NCBI GenBank assembly: GCA_900552325.1
Contig: URZG01000083.1
Coordinates: forward strand, 1 to 8,316
Length of the DNA: 8,316 nt
Direction: 5' to 3'
From: an uncultured Porphyromonadaceae bacterium
Lineage (GTDB): Bacteria; Bacteroidota; Bacteroidia; Bacteroidales; Muribaculaceae
A program made the translations under genes and the position numbers. The notes under the pieces were generated by a model, which saw nothing but the letters and a program-made list of their open reading frames with translations, had not been told where the DNA came from and made no database searches. Positions within the stretch are counted from its first letter, which is position 1. Every line of letters starts with the position of its first letter. Of the stretch, positions 1-6,268 are shown piece after piece.

Positions 1-366
1 ATCCCCACCGTCGATTCCCACTGGTATAATGATATCGCCGAGGGCATGCGTATGGCCGTTACCGGCGGTACCTGCCGGAAGGCCAATCTGCCCGGTGTGG
101 AGGTGGCGGGCAAGACCGGTACGGCACAGAACCCCCACGGGCGTGACCATTCGGCATTCATCGGATTCGCGCCTTACAACGAGCCGAAAATCGCTGTGGC
201 GGTATATGTGGAGAATGCCGGCTTCGGCGCCACATTCGGGGTGCCTATCGGCTCGCTGGTGATCGAAAAATATCTCAACGGCCATATCTCTCCCGAACGC
301 AAGCACATCGAGACACAAATGCTTGAGTCGAATACTATAATCTACTCCGGAGCGAGAAAACATTGA
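1..366 (+). CDS. mrdA: Penicillin-binding protein 2 (transpeptidase), C-terminal part only
   Basis: This is the last 121 codons of a gene that begins before the window; the frame is open from base 1 to the TGA at 364-366. The visible product has the KTGTA box at visible residues 38-42 (VAGKTGTAQNPHG), the third conserved motif of the penicillin-binding transpeptidase domain, followed by the strand reading HSAFIGFAPYNEPKIAVAVYVEN, which is typical of PBP2. The active-site serine (SxxK) and SxN motifs would lie upstream, outside the window. Family knowledge: PBP2 is an inner-membrane DD-transpeptidase that cross-links peptidoglycan during cell elongation and works as a complex with RodA. The rodA start lies only four bases after this stop, which supports PBP2 over the division protein PBP3/FtsI and indicates co-transcription. 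Confidence 0.93.
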   Translation: MPTVDSHWYNDIAEGMRMAVTGGTCRKANLPGVEVAGKTGTAQNPHGRDHSAFIGFAPYNEPKIAVAVYVENAGFGATFGVPIGSLVIEKYLNGHISPERKHIETQMLESNTIIYSGARKH

Positions 367-370
367 AGTT

Positions 371-1858
371 ATGAGTCCTTTGTCATCGTCACGCGCACCC
401 CGACGGGGGGAAAGCCAGGGAGTGCTCCGCCATCTCGACTGGCTGACTGTAATCCTGTATCTGCTCCTTGTGACGGCGGGGGTAATAAGTATCTACGCCG
501 CGAGCTATGATTACGACAACGCCTCGATCTTCTCTTTCGACGAGTTCTCTGGCAAACAGATAACATGGGTGGGACTTTCGTTCGTGCTCGGGCTGGTGCT
601 GCTGCTGATCGACTCGCGTATGTACGAGACCTATGCATATCCGATCTACATAGCCATGATGGTGTTGCTGGTGGTGACGATATTCATCGCTCCTGACATC
701 AAAGGTTCCCGTTCGTGGCTCGTATTGGGGCCGATGAGCCTGCAGCCGGCGGAGTTCTCAAAATTCGCCACCGCCCTGGCCCTGGCCAAGCTGTTCAGCA
801 CATACGGGTTCAGCCTCAATGCCACTCCCTCCAATTATGTGAAGGCTTTGGTGATAATCTTTCTGCCGGTGGTCCTGATCCTTGCCCAAAAAGAGACCGG
901 CTCGGCGCTGGTCTACATGTCGCTCTTTTTTGTACTGTACCGTGAGGGAATGTCGGGGCTCGTGTTGTCGGCGGCATTGCTGGCGGTGGTTATCTTTGTC
1001 GTCGCCGTTAAATACACGGAGACGATGATTCTCGGAATACCGGCGGGAGAGTTCGCTGTATTCTGTCTGCTGATGGCTCTGATGGCGGGGATGCTGGCGA
1101 TATACGTCAAGGATGGCGTTATCGCCAGGAATGTTTTCCTGTGGTTTGTCGGGACTTCGGTCGTAGAATGGCTTCTGTCGCTCGGAGGATGGCAGCTGCA
1201 GGGATATATCTTCTTCGGCATCGCTCTCGGTGCGGCTGTGGGATATTGCCTTTTCGAGATGCTGCGTGTCAAGGCCACCAGACTTCTCGTCACCGCCGGG
1301 GTGGTTATCGTATCCGTCGGTTTCCTGTTCTCTGTCGGCATGGTGTTCAATCACATGATGCCACACCAGCAGAAACGTATAAAGGTGGTTCTCGGCATTG
1401 TCGATGATCCGCGTGGCGACGGCTACAATGTAAACCAGTCGAAGATCGCAATCGGGTCGGGCGGTGTCTCGGGCAAGGGATTTCTCAAAGGCACGCAGAC
1501 CAAATTAAAATATGTGCCCGAGCAGCATACCGACTTCATATTCTGCACCATCGGAGAAGAGGAGGGGTTTGTAGGCACTACTGTCGTGATATTGCTGTTC
1601 CTTATGCTGATTCTGAGGGTACTGGCACTTGCCGAGCGCCAGCCCACGGTTTTCGGTCGTGTCTACGCCTATTGCGTGGCCTCGTATTTCATATTCCATT
1701 TCTGCATAAATATAGGGATGGTGATAGGAATATGCCCGGTAATCGGCATCCCGCTTCCGTTCTTCAGCTACGGAGGCTCGTCGCTGTGGGGGTTCACATT
1801 CCTCCTCTTCATACTTCTGCGAATAGATGCCTCCCGCGCATCGCGTCTGACAAGGTAG
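371..1858 (+). CDS. rodA: RodA, rod-shape SEDS peptidoglycan glycosyltransferase
   Basis: A polytopic membrane protein of 495 residues in the SEDS family (RodA/FtsW/SpoVE), which polymerises lipid II into glycan strands. Visible signatures are WLVLGPMSLQPAEFSK (116-131), KETGSALV (174-181), NQSKIAIGSGGVSGKG (355-370), EQHTDFIF (384-391, whose D388 matches the catalytic Asp262 of E. coli RodA) and the C-terminal GIPLPFFSYGGSS (459-471). It is about 125 residues longer than E. coli RodA (370). Aligned by eye, most of the excess lies between residues ~205 and ~320 and adds several hydrophobic stretches just before the segment ending in HQQKRIKVVLG. The ATG at 371 is four bases after the mrdA stop, so the two are probably translationally coupled. 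Its stop faces lpxA on the other strand across a large inverted repeat. Confidence 0.96.
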   Translation: MSPLSSSRAPRRGESQGVLRHLDWLTVILYLLLVTAGVISIYAASYDYDNASIFSFDEFSGKQITWVGLSFVLGLVLLLIDSRMYETYAYPIYIAMMVLLVVTIFIAPDIKGSRSWLVLGPMSLQPAEFSKFATALALAKLFSTYGFSLNATPSNYVKALVIIFLPVVLILAQKETGSALVYMSLFFVLYREGMSGLVLSAALLAVVIFVVAVKYTETMILGIPAGEFAVFCLLMALMAGMLAIYVKDGVIARNVFLWFVGTSVVEWLLSLGGWQLQGYIFFGIALGAAVGYCLFEMLRVKATRLLVTAGVVIVSVGFLFSVGMVFNHMMPHQQKRIKVVLGIVDDPRGDGYNVNQSKIAIGSGGVSGKGFLKGTQTKLKYVPEQHTDFIFCTIGEEEGFVGTTVVILLFLMLILRVLALAERQPTVFGRVYAYCVASYFIFHFCINIGMVIGICPVIGIPLPFFSYGGSSLWGFTFLLFILLRIDASRASRLTR

Positions 1859-1861
1859 AAC

Positions 1862-1956
1862 TACAGTCCCCGGAATATTTACAGCCCCGGATTTTGCATG
1901 GCGATATATGGTTGCCTTCTGCAAAATCCGGGGCTGTAAATATTCCGGGGACTGTA
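1862..1956. repeat. Perfect 37-bp inverted repeat between convergent rodA and lpxA
   Basis: The left arm is 1862-1898 and the right arm 1920-1956; base for base they are exact reverse complements over all 37 positions. The 21-base centre (1899-1919) can fold further in plus-strand RNA, GGCGA (1900-1904) pairing with TTGCC (1912-1916) around a 7-base loop, using one G-U pair. Each arm contains two related units, TACAGTCCCCGGA (starting 1862) and TACAGCCCCGGA (starting 1880), so four copies of a roughly 12-base motif lie in nested symmetry. The element fills 95 of the 105 bases between the two stop codons. It could act as a two-way transcription block for rodA and lpxA, but neither side has a clear U-tract for an ordinary intrinsic terminator. 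It could instead be a dispersed mobile palindrome. The structure is certain; the role is inferred. Confidence 0.93.
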
Positions 1957-1963
1957 AAAAGAA

Positions 1964-2740
1964 TTATACGTAGCCGCGGACTATACCTCGTTTGGAGTTG
2001 CGGATAAATTCAATGATAAGATCGCGTTCCGGTGTGGCGGGAAGCTCGGCTTCGATGCGGTCCACCGCGTCCGACACATTCAGACGCGAGAGATACAGAT
2101 AACGATATATCTCCTGTATGTCGCGTATCTGGTCGTTGGTGAAGTTGCGGCGACGCAGACCGATGGAGTTGATGCCGGTGAAAGCGATAGGGTCGCGGCC
2201 GGCTTTGACGAAGGGGGGGATATCCTTGTTTATATGTGCGCCACCCTGAATCATGATATGTTCGCCGAGATGGCAGAACTGGTGGATAAGGGTGCCGCCG
2301 CCTATAACGGCGAAATTGTCTATCACGACTTCGCCGGCCACCTGAGTGGCGTTCGACATGATCACGTTGTCGCCGATCTTGCAGTCGTGGGCTATATGAG
2401 AATATGCCATGATAAGGCAATGCGAGCCTACGACGGTCTTGCCACGCGATGCGGTGCCGCGGTTCACGGTCACACATTCGCGGATGGTGGTGTAATCGCC
2501 GATTACGGCAGTTGTCTCCTCGCCGTTGAATTTAAGATCCTGAGGGATTCCCGAGATAACGGCGCCGGGGAAAATGTTGCAATGTTTGCCTATGCGGGCA
2601 CCTTCCATTATGGTGACGTTGGAGCCGATATGTGTTCCTTCGCCGATTTCAACATTCTGGTCGATGCTCACGAAGGGGTCGATCACCACCGAGGGGTGGA
2701 TCTTGGCCGCGGGGTGGATGTATGCGAATGGCTGCTTCAT
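1964..2740 (-). CDS. lpxA: LpxA, UDP-N-acetylglucosamine O-acyltransferase
   Basis: A cytoplasmic left-handed beta-helix enzyme of 258 residues (E. coli LpxA is 262) that moves a 3-hydroxyacyl chain from acyl carrier protein to the 3-OH of UDP-GlcNAc, the first step of lipid A synthesis. Hexapeptide repeats fill residues ~8-175. The HIAHDC motif at 115-120 places the catalytic base (E. coli His125) at H118, and IHQFC at 152-156 carries the conserved His153. The helical C-terminal domain (~195-258) has the usual LRRRNF stretch. The position matching E. coli Gly173, the acyl-length ruler, is G166 by eye, so a long acyl chain should fit, in line with the long hydroxy fatty acids of Bacteroidetes lipid A. 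It is the last gene of the lpx operon, starting 15 bases after the lpxC-fabZ stop. Confidence 0.97.
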   Translation of the reverse strand: MKQPFAYIHPAAKIHPSVVIDPFVSIDQNVEIGEGTHIGSNVTIMEGARIGKHCNIFPGAVISGIPQDLKFNGEETTAVIGDYTTIRECVTVNRGTASRGKTVVGSHCLIMAYSHIAHDCKIGDNVIMSNATQVAGEVVIDNFAVIGGGTLIHQFCHLGEHIMIQGGAHINKDIPPFVKAGRDPIAFTGINSIGLRRRNFTNDQIRDIQEIYRYLYLSRLNVSDAVDRIEAELPATPERDLIIEFIRNSKRGIVRGYV

Positions 2741-2755
2741 TTCTTCAGGGAGAGA

Positions 2756-4138
2756 TTATTTGTTCTTCACGATCTGGGCCATGAACTCGCACTCGCACAC
2801 AATCTTGTCGCCTACGAAAGCCACGCCTTTCATCAGCGCACAGCCGCGGCGCAGCGGGGAGAGGAACGATACATGGAAGAGGAGAGTGTCGCCCGGCACA
2901 ACTTTCTGGCGGAACTTCACGTTGTCGATCTTCATGAAGTAGGTGGAGTATTTCTCGGGATCGTCGAGGGTGCCCAGCACGAGCAGACCGCCGGTCTGTG
3001 CCATAGCCTCGATCAGAAGAACACCCGGCATTACCGGTTCCTGCGGGAAGTGCCCCAGGAAGAAGGGTTCGTTGACGGTCACGTTCTTCACACCCACGAT
3101 ATAGGAGTCCTCACGCTCGATGATTTTGTCGACAAGCAGGAAGGGGTAGCGGTGGGGCAGACGGCGCCGTATCTCGTTGATATCCATCAGCGGAGTCGCC
3201 GAGGGGTTGTAGTAGGGAGCCTGCAGCTCCTGGCGTTTGATTTCCTGACGGATCTGTTTGGCGAAACGGGTATTGATGGTGTGGCCCGGACGCGAAGCGA
3301 TGATGCGACCTTTGAGCGGACGACCGATGAGGGCTATATCGCCCATGATGTCAAGCAGTTTATGGCGTGCGGGCTCGTTCTCCGACTGGAGCGGGGTGTT
3401 GGAGATGCATCCGAATTCCGTTACCTTGCGGTGGGGGAGCCCCATGAGGTCGGAGATATGGTCGAGGTGTTCCTGCGACATCTCGCGGTCGTAGATCACA
3501 ATGGCGTTGTCAAGATCGCCACCTTTTATAAGATTTGCCTGCAGGAGAGCTTCGATTTCACGCACGAAAACGAAAGTGCGCGACGATGCGATGCTTTTTG
3601 CGAAGTCGTAGATATTCTCCAGGCGGGCGAACTGGTTGGCCAGCACGGGGGAGTCGTATGAAATCATCACATCGATCGAGAAATCGCTGTCAGGGAGAAC
3701 CGTGAGGTGTGCGCCGGTTTTATCGTCGCGGACCTCGATCTTGCGTTTTACCACGTAGAAGTTCTTGTCGGCTTCCTGCTCAACGGTGCCTACGCGGTTG
3801 ATCTCTTCGCAATAAAGGCGAGCCGAGCCGTCGAGAATCGGAAGCTCGGGGGCATTGACCTGAATGAGACAGTTGTCAATGCCGGCGGCATAGAGAGCGG
3901 CCAGGGCGTGCTCCACAGTGGATACACGTACATCGCCACGCTCCAGGACGGTGCCGCGGTCGGTCTGCGTCACGTTTTCGGCCAGTGCGTCGATCACGGG
4001 TTCGCCTTCAAGATCCATGCGCTGTATTTTGTAGCCGTGGTTATCGGCTGCAGGGAGGAATCGGGCCTCTATTTCCAGGCCGGTGTGAAGGCCTTTGCCC
4101 TTGACGGTAAAGTCGCCTTTGAGAGTGAGTTGTTTCAT
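2756..4138 (-). CDS. lpxC-fabZ: Bifunctional LpxC deacetylase / FabZ dehydratase
   Basis: A 460-residue fusion of two normally separate enzymes. Residues 1-~305 are LpxC, the zinc-dependent UDP-3-O-acyl-GlcNAc deacetylase and committed step of lipid A synthesis. STVEH (73-77) gives the catalytic Glu76 and zinc ligand His77, ARHKLLDIMGD (257-267) gives zinc ligands His259 and Asp263, and GHTINTRF holds His286, matching E. coli His265. SSRTFVFVREIEAL (185-198) is another LpxC signature. After a short linker (~305-317), residues ~318-460 are FabZ, the 3-hydroxyacyl-ACP dehydratase of fatty acid synthesis. LPHRYPFLLVD (327-337) opens it, with catalytic His363 in LGHFPQEPVMPG and Glu377 in LIEAMAQ. 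All catalytic residues are present in both halves. This fusion is known in Bacteroidetes. Its ATG overlaps the lpxD stop as ATGA, implying translational coupling. Confidence 0.97.
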   Translation of the reverse strand: MKQLTLKGDFTVKGKGLHTGLEIEARFLPAADNHGYKIQRMDLEGEPVIDALAENVTQTDRGTVLERGDVRVSTVEHALAALYAAGIDNCLIQVNAPELPILDGSARLYCEEINRVGTVEQEADKNFYVVKRKIEVRDDKTGAHLTVLPDSDFSIDVMISYDSPVLANQFARLENIYDFAKSIASSRTFVFVREIEALLQANLIKGGDLDNAIVIYDREMSQEHLDHISDLMGLPHRKVTEFGCISNTPLQSENEPARHKLLDIMGDIALIGRPLKGRIIASRPGHTINTRFAKQIRQEIKRQELQAPYYNPSATPLMDINEIRRRLPHRYPFLLVDKIIEREDSYIVGVKNVTVNEPFFLGHFPQEPVMPGVLLIEAMAQTGGLLVLGTLDDPEKYSTYFMKIDNVKFRQKVVPGDTLLFHVSFLSPLRRGCALMKGVAFVGDKIVCECEFMAQIVKNK

Positions 4139-5172
4139 ATCTGGGATGTGATTTTCTTTATATTCTTTTCAAGCTCGGCCACACGGGCGAAGAGGTTGCC
4201 GAGATTTTTTATATGTACTGTTGTACGGGCGAACCGCTTGTAATCCATAGCCGGATAGCCCATGATGCGCGAACCTTCGGACACATCGGATGGGATACCG
4301 GACTGCGCGCCGATCTGCACCCTGTCGCCCACATGGATATGACCGGCGAACCCTACCTGGCCTCCGATCACACAGTTGGAGCCGATATGGGTGGAGCCGG
4401 CGATGCCGCTCTGCGATGCCATCACGGTATCCGACCCTATGGTGCAGTTGTGGGCCACCTGGATGAGGTTGTCGAGTTTGGTGCCGCTTCCTATCCGTGT
4501 GGCGCCCATTACCGCGCGGTCCACTGTGGTGTTGGCTCCGATCTCAACGTCATCGGTTATCTCCACTATGCCCAGCTGCGGAATCTTGTGGTAATGGCCG
4601 TTTTCCGGCGCGAAACCGAACCCGTCGGATCCGATCACCACTCCGGAGTGGAGTATGCACCTTTGGCCGATACGGCACCCTTTATATATCTTCACTCCGG
4701 GATAGAGTACCGTGCCGGCACCAATCTCGGCGTTTTCTCCCACATAGCACTGCGGGTATATCTTTGCACCGGGTGCAATGACGGGTCCTTTCCCGATATA
4801 GGAAAATGCGCCTATGTAGGCATCCTCGGGTATCTCCACTCCCTCGGCTATGAAACAGGGCTGTTCTATCCCGGAGGGGGTGTGTTCCATTGCCTTGGCC
4901 GCCATCTCGAGAAGAGCCGCCACAGTGGCGTAGGGATCATCCACTCTTATAAGCGTGGCCTTTACGGGGTGTTCAGGCTCAAAATCGCGGCGTACAAGCA
5001 CCGCGGTCGAACCGGTGGAATAAATATGATGTGTATATTTTTCGTTAGCGAGGAAAGATATGGCGCCCGGATGACCTTCTTCAATCTTTGCGAAGGTGTT
5101 TACGGTCGCCTGGGGATCTCCCTCGACAGTGCCGCCGACCATGGCGGCGATCTGAGCTATCGTAAATTGCAT
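4135..5172 (-). CDS. lpxD: LpxD, UDP-3-O-acylglucosamine N-acyltransferase
   Basis: LpxD adds the second 3-hydroxyacyl chain, from acyl-ACP to the 2-amino group left by LpxC, the third step of lipid A synthesis. I start it at the ATG at 5172, giving 345 residues beginning MQFTIAQIAAMVGG, the normal LpxD N-terminus (E. coli has 341). The frame also allows a TTG at 5208 adding 12 residues, but these resemble nothing in the family. The N-terminal uridine-binding domain covers ~1-100, with SFLANEKY at 39-46. Hexapeptide repeats run from ~110 to ~300. IQVAHNCTIG places the catalytic His (E. coli His239) at residue 241. The C-terminus, with LFARVAELEKNIKKI, is a short charged helix, as usual. It is the first gene of the operon, and its TGA overlaps the lpxC-fabZ ATG by four bases. 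Confidence 0.96.
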   Translation of the reverse strand: MQFTIAQIAAMVGGTVEGDPQATVNTFAKIEEGHPGAISFLANEKYTHHIYSTGSTAVLVRRDFEPEHPVKATLIRVDDPYATVAALLEMAAKAMEHTPSGIEQPCFIAEGVEIPEDAYIGAFSYIGKGPVIAPGAKIYPQCYVGENAEIGAGTVLYPGVKIYKGCRIGQRCILHSGVVIGSDGFGFAPENGHYHKIPQLGIVEITDDVEIGANTTVDRAVMGATRIGSGTKLDNLIQVAHNCTIGSDTVMASQSGIAGSTHIGSNCVIGGQVGFAGHIHVGDRVQIGAQSGIPSDVSEGSRIMGYPAMDYKRFARTTVHIKNLGNLFARVAELEKNIKKITSQI

Positions 5173-5192
5173 CTGTGTTACATCTATCAATG

Positions 5193-5259
5193 AAGAGTGT
5201 GGCTGCAAGGGAGAGATGTATCGGGGCGGACTGTGGCGCTCCGGATGTCACACACTCTT
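5193..5259 (-). promoter_or_regulatory. Possible hairpin in the lpxD leader
   Basis: AAGAGTGTG at 5193-5201 is the exact reverse complement of CACACTCTT at 5251-5259, so the lpxD leader RNA could form a 9-bp stem closing a 49-base loop about 20 bases upstream of the start codon. The same 5253-5258 bases could instead pair with AGAGTG at 5265-5270 in a 6-bp hairpin near the predicted transcript start. Two competing pairings would suit an attenuator, but this rests on base pairing alone. Confidence 0.25.
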
Positions 5260-5270
5260 GTCTGAGAGTG

Positions 5271-5278
5271 CAAAGTTG
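5271..5278 (-). promoter_or_regulatory. Putative Bacteroidetes -7 box for the lpx operon
   Basis: Read on the minus strand this is CAACTTTG, one base off the Bacteroidetes -7 consensus TAnnTTTG, and the longer string CAACTTTGCAC has the TTTGCA shape common at such sites. It would start transcription near 5265, leaving a leader of roughly 90 bases before the lpxD ATG. I see no good -33 TTTG at the expected distance upstream; that stretch is simply A-rich on the minus strand. Confidence 0.45.
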
Positions 5279-5404
5279 GCGATTTTTTTTGAATTTTTCA
5301 CTATTTGTACACGAAAAAGCGACATTTTGCCCATCATATCGACCTCAGCAATGGTATTTCCAATAATAATATGGTATGCCGGATGAAATATAAAGTAAAA
5401 TCAG

Positions 5405-5412
5405 TAACTTTG
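5405..5412 (+). promoter_or_regulatory. Putative Bacteroidetes -7 box for the SGNH-MBOAT genes
   Basis: TAACTTTG matches the Bacteroidetes -7 consensus TAnnTTTG exactly, and it is followed by CA as is common. Transcription would begin near 5417-5419, giving a short leader of about 22 bases before the GTG start at 5441. The region 19-21 bases upstream has no clear -33 TTTG. An 8-base palindrome, AACCGGTT at 5425-5432, falls in the leader; I attach no function to it. Confidence 0.6.
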
Positions 5413-5440
5413 CAACCTGTTTCAAACCGGTTATCTTAAA

Positions 5441-6223
5441 GTGAAAAAATATAGTATCATCACTCTCATTCTGCTGATGTTCGCCCTTTTGCCGGGAGTG
5501 ACCGGGGCTGCCGGGAATTCCGTCACCGGAAAGAATGTGGCGCTTATCGGCGACTCGATGACATGGATCGGCGGTGATTCATGCGATATCGCAAGAGGAT
5601 GGACCTCTCATTTCCGTCGTCTTGCGTCTCCGGCATCGATGAATGTGTATGCGCGCAGCGGAGCCACATGGACCAATGCTCCCGCTACGAAAGTGGACAC
5701 AGAGGCTTTCTATGACGTACTTCATGACGATAATGTACTGTACACCCAAGCCGTACGCCTGGTGACTGACGTCCGTTCGGGCGTATCTCGTTGCCCTGAT
5801 CTGATAATTCTATACGCCGGTGCCAACGATGCGTGGTTCGCGTCGCGTCGCCCAGGAATTTTCACGGCAGGATCCACGACGGCTGACGGCAGTCTTCCTG
5901 CAAGTCTGGCCGGGAGCGTGCGTGCGGTGTGCGGTCTGTTGCGGGAAAATTTGCCTGACAGCCGGATGATCCTTGTCACGCCTGCCCAGATGACCAAGGC
6001 GCCGGCTTCCGCAGTGGAGCGCGTTTCGGCAGTGATAGATTCGGTAGGCCGTTCGCTCGGGCTTCAGGTTATCCGCACTGACCGCGACGGCCCGATAAAC
6101 GCCGCGGAAGAGCGTGGCCGCCATCCGCGGCTCACCTCCGACGGAATACACACCAATCCCGAAGGTGCAGCCGAACTCGCCCGCTTCTTTATCAGAGAGA
6201 TCGGGCGCTACGCCGAAGAATAA
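5441..6223 (+). CDS. Secreted SGNH/GDSL-family hydrolase or esterase
   Basis: A 260-residue protein with an N-terminal signal peptide (MKKYSIITLILLMFALLPGVTGA, cleavage probably near 23-25), so it should act in the periplasm or outside. I chose the GTG at 5441 because it is preceded in frame by a stop at 5405 and gives a complete signal peptide; the next ATG would remove its charged end. SGNH motifs appear in order: VALIGDSM (block I, nucleophile Ser39), RSGATW (block II, Gly74), YAGAND (block III, Asn129) and SDGIHTNPEGA (block V, Asp234 and His237). A second GDS triplet at 45-47 follows closely but lacks the strand before it. Family members hydrolyse or transfer acyl esters on lipids or carbohydrates. 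Lying 45 bases before an MBOAT gene, it may handle acetyl groups on an exported glycan. The substrate is unknown. Confidence 0.88.
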   Translation: MKKYSIITLILLMFALLPGVTGAAGNSVTGKNVALIGDSMTWIGGDSCDIARGWTSHFRRLASPASMNVYARSGATWTNAPATKVDTEAFYDVLHDDNVLYTQAVRLVTDVRSGVSRCPDLIILYAGANDAWFASRRPGIFTAGSTTADGSLPASLAGSVRAVCGLLRENLPDSRMILVTPAQMTKAPASAVERVSAVIDSVGRSLGLQVIRTDRDGPINAAEERGRHPRLTSDGIHTNPEGAAELARFFIREIGRYAEE

Positions 6224-6268
6224 ACGGTTTCCAATCACATATTTTCCCGAAGAGAGGGGGTTGACTGT

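Larger units (their letters stand above)
5173..5440. other. Divergent intergenic control region between lpxD and the SGNH gene
   Basis: These 268 bases separate the lpx operon (minus strand) from the SGNH-MBOAT genes (plus strand). The left part is GC-rich and would be the lpxD leader. The part from about 5280 to 5440 is strongly AT-rich, including a run of eight T at 5283-5290. I see one promoter-like box for each direction and a possible leader hairpin, listed separately. I found no convincing small gene, tRNA or riboswitch here. The 7-base string ATGGTAT occurs twice, near 5351 and 5371, which may be chance. Confidence 0.7.

Noticed and set aside
758..1366. 202-codon open frame on the minus strand opposite rodA
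   Set aside because: The product is highly hydrophilic, as expected from the complement of a membrane-protein gene, and has no recognisable domain.
1859..1963. Ordinary rho-independent terminator
   Set aside because: The stem is 37 bp, far beyond normal, and the bases after it are A-rich on the plus strand and mixed on the minus strand, not a U-tract. A termination role is still possible.
2234..3661. 475-codon open frame on the plus strand opposite lpxA and lpxC-fabZ
   Set aside because: It runs antisense across two well-supported genes and their junction, and its product, rich in His, Asp and Val, shows no recognisable domain. The codon bias of the real genes explains its openness.
4213..5193. 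326-codon open frame on the plus strand opposite lpxD
   Set aside because: It is the mirror of the hexapeptide repeats of lpxD, with no signal or motif of its own.
5173..5208. Longer lpxD starting at TTG 5208
   Set aside because: The extra 12 residues do not match LpxD N-termini, while the ATG at 5172 gives the family's normal start and length.
5425..5432. AACCGGTT palindrome as an operator
   Set aside because: Eight-base palindromes are common by chance and nothing else here points to a repressor.
5486..5600. Second GDS triplet of the SGNH protein (residues 45-47) as the true nucleophile
   Set aside because: The first triplet follows the hydrophobic strand VALI as block I requires; the second sits in a loop without one.
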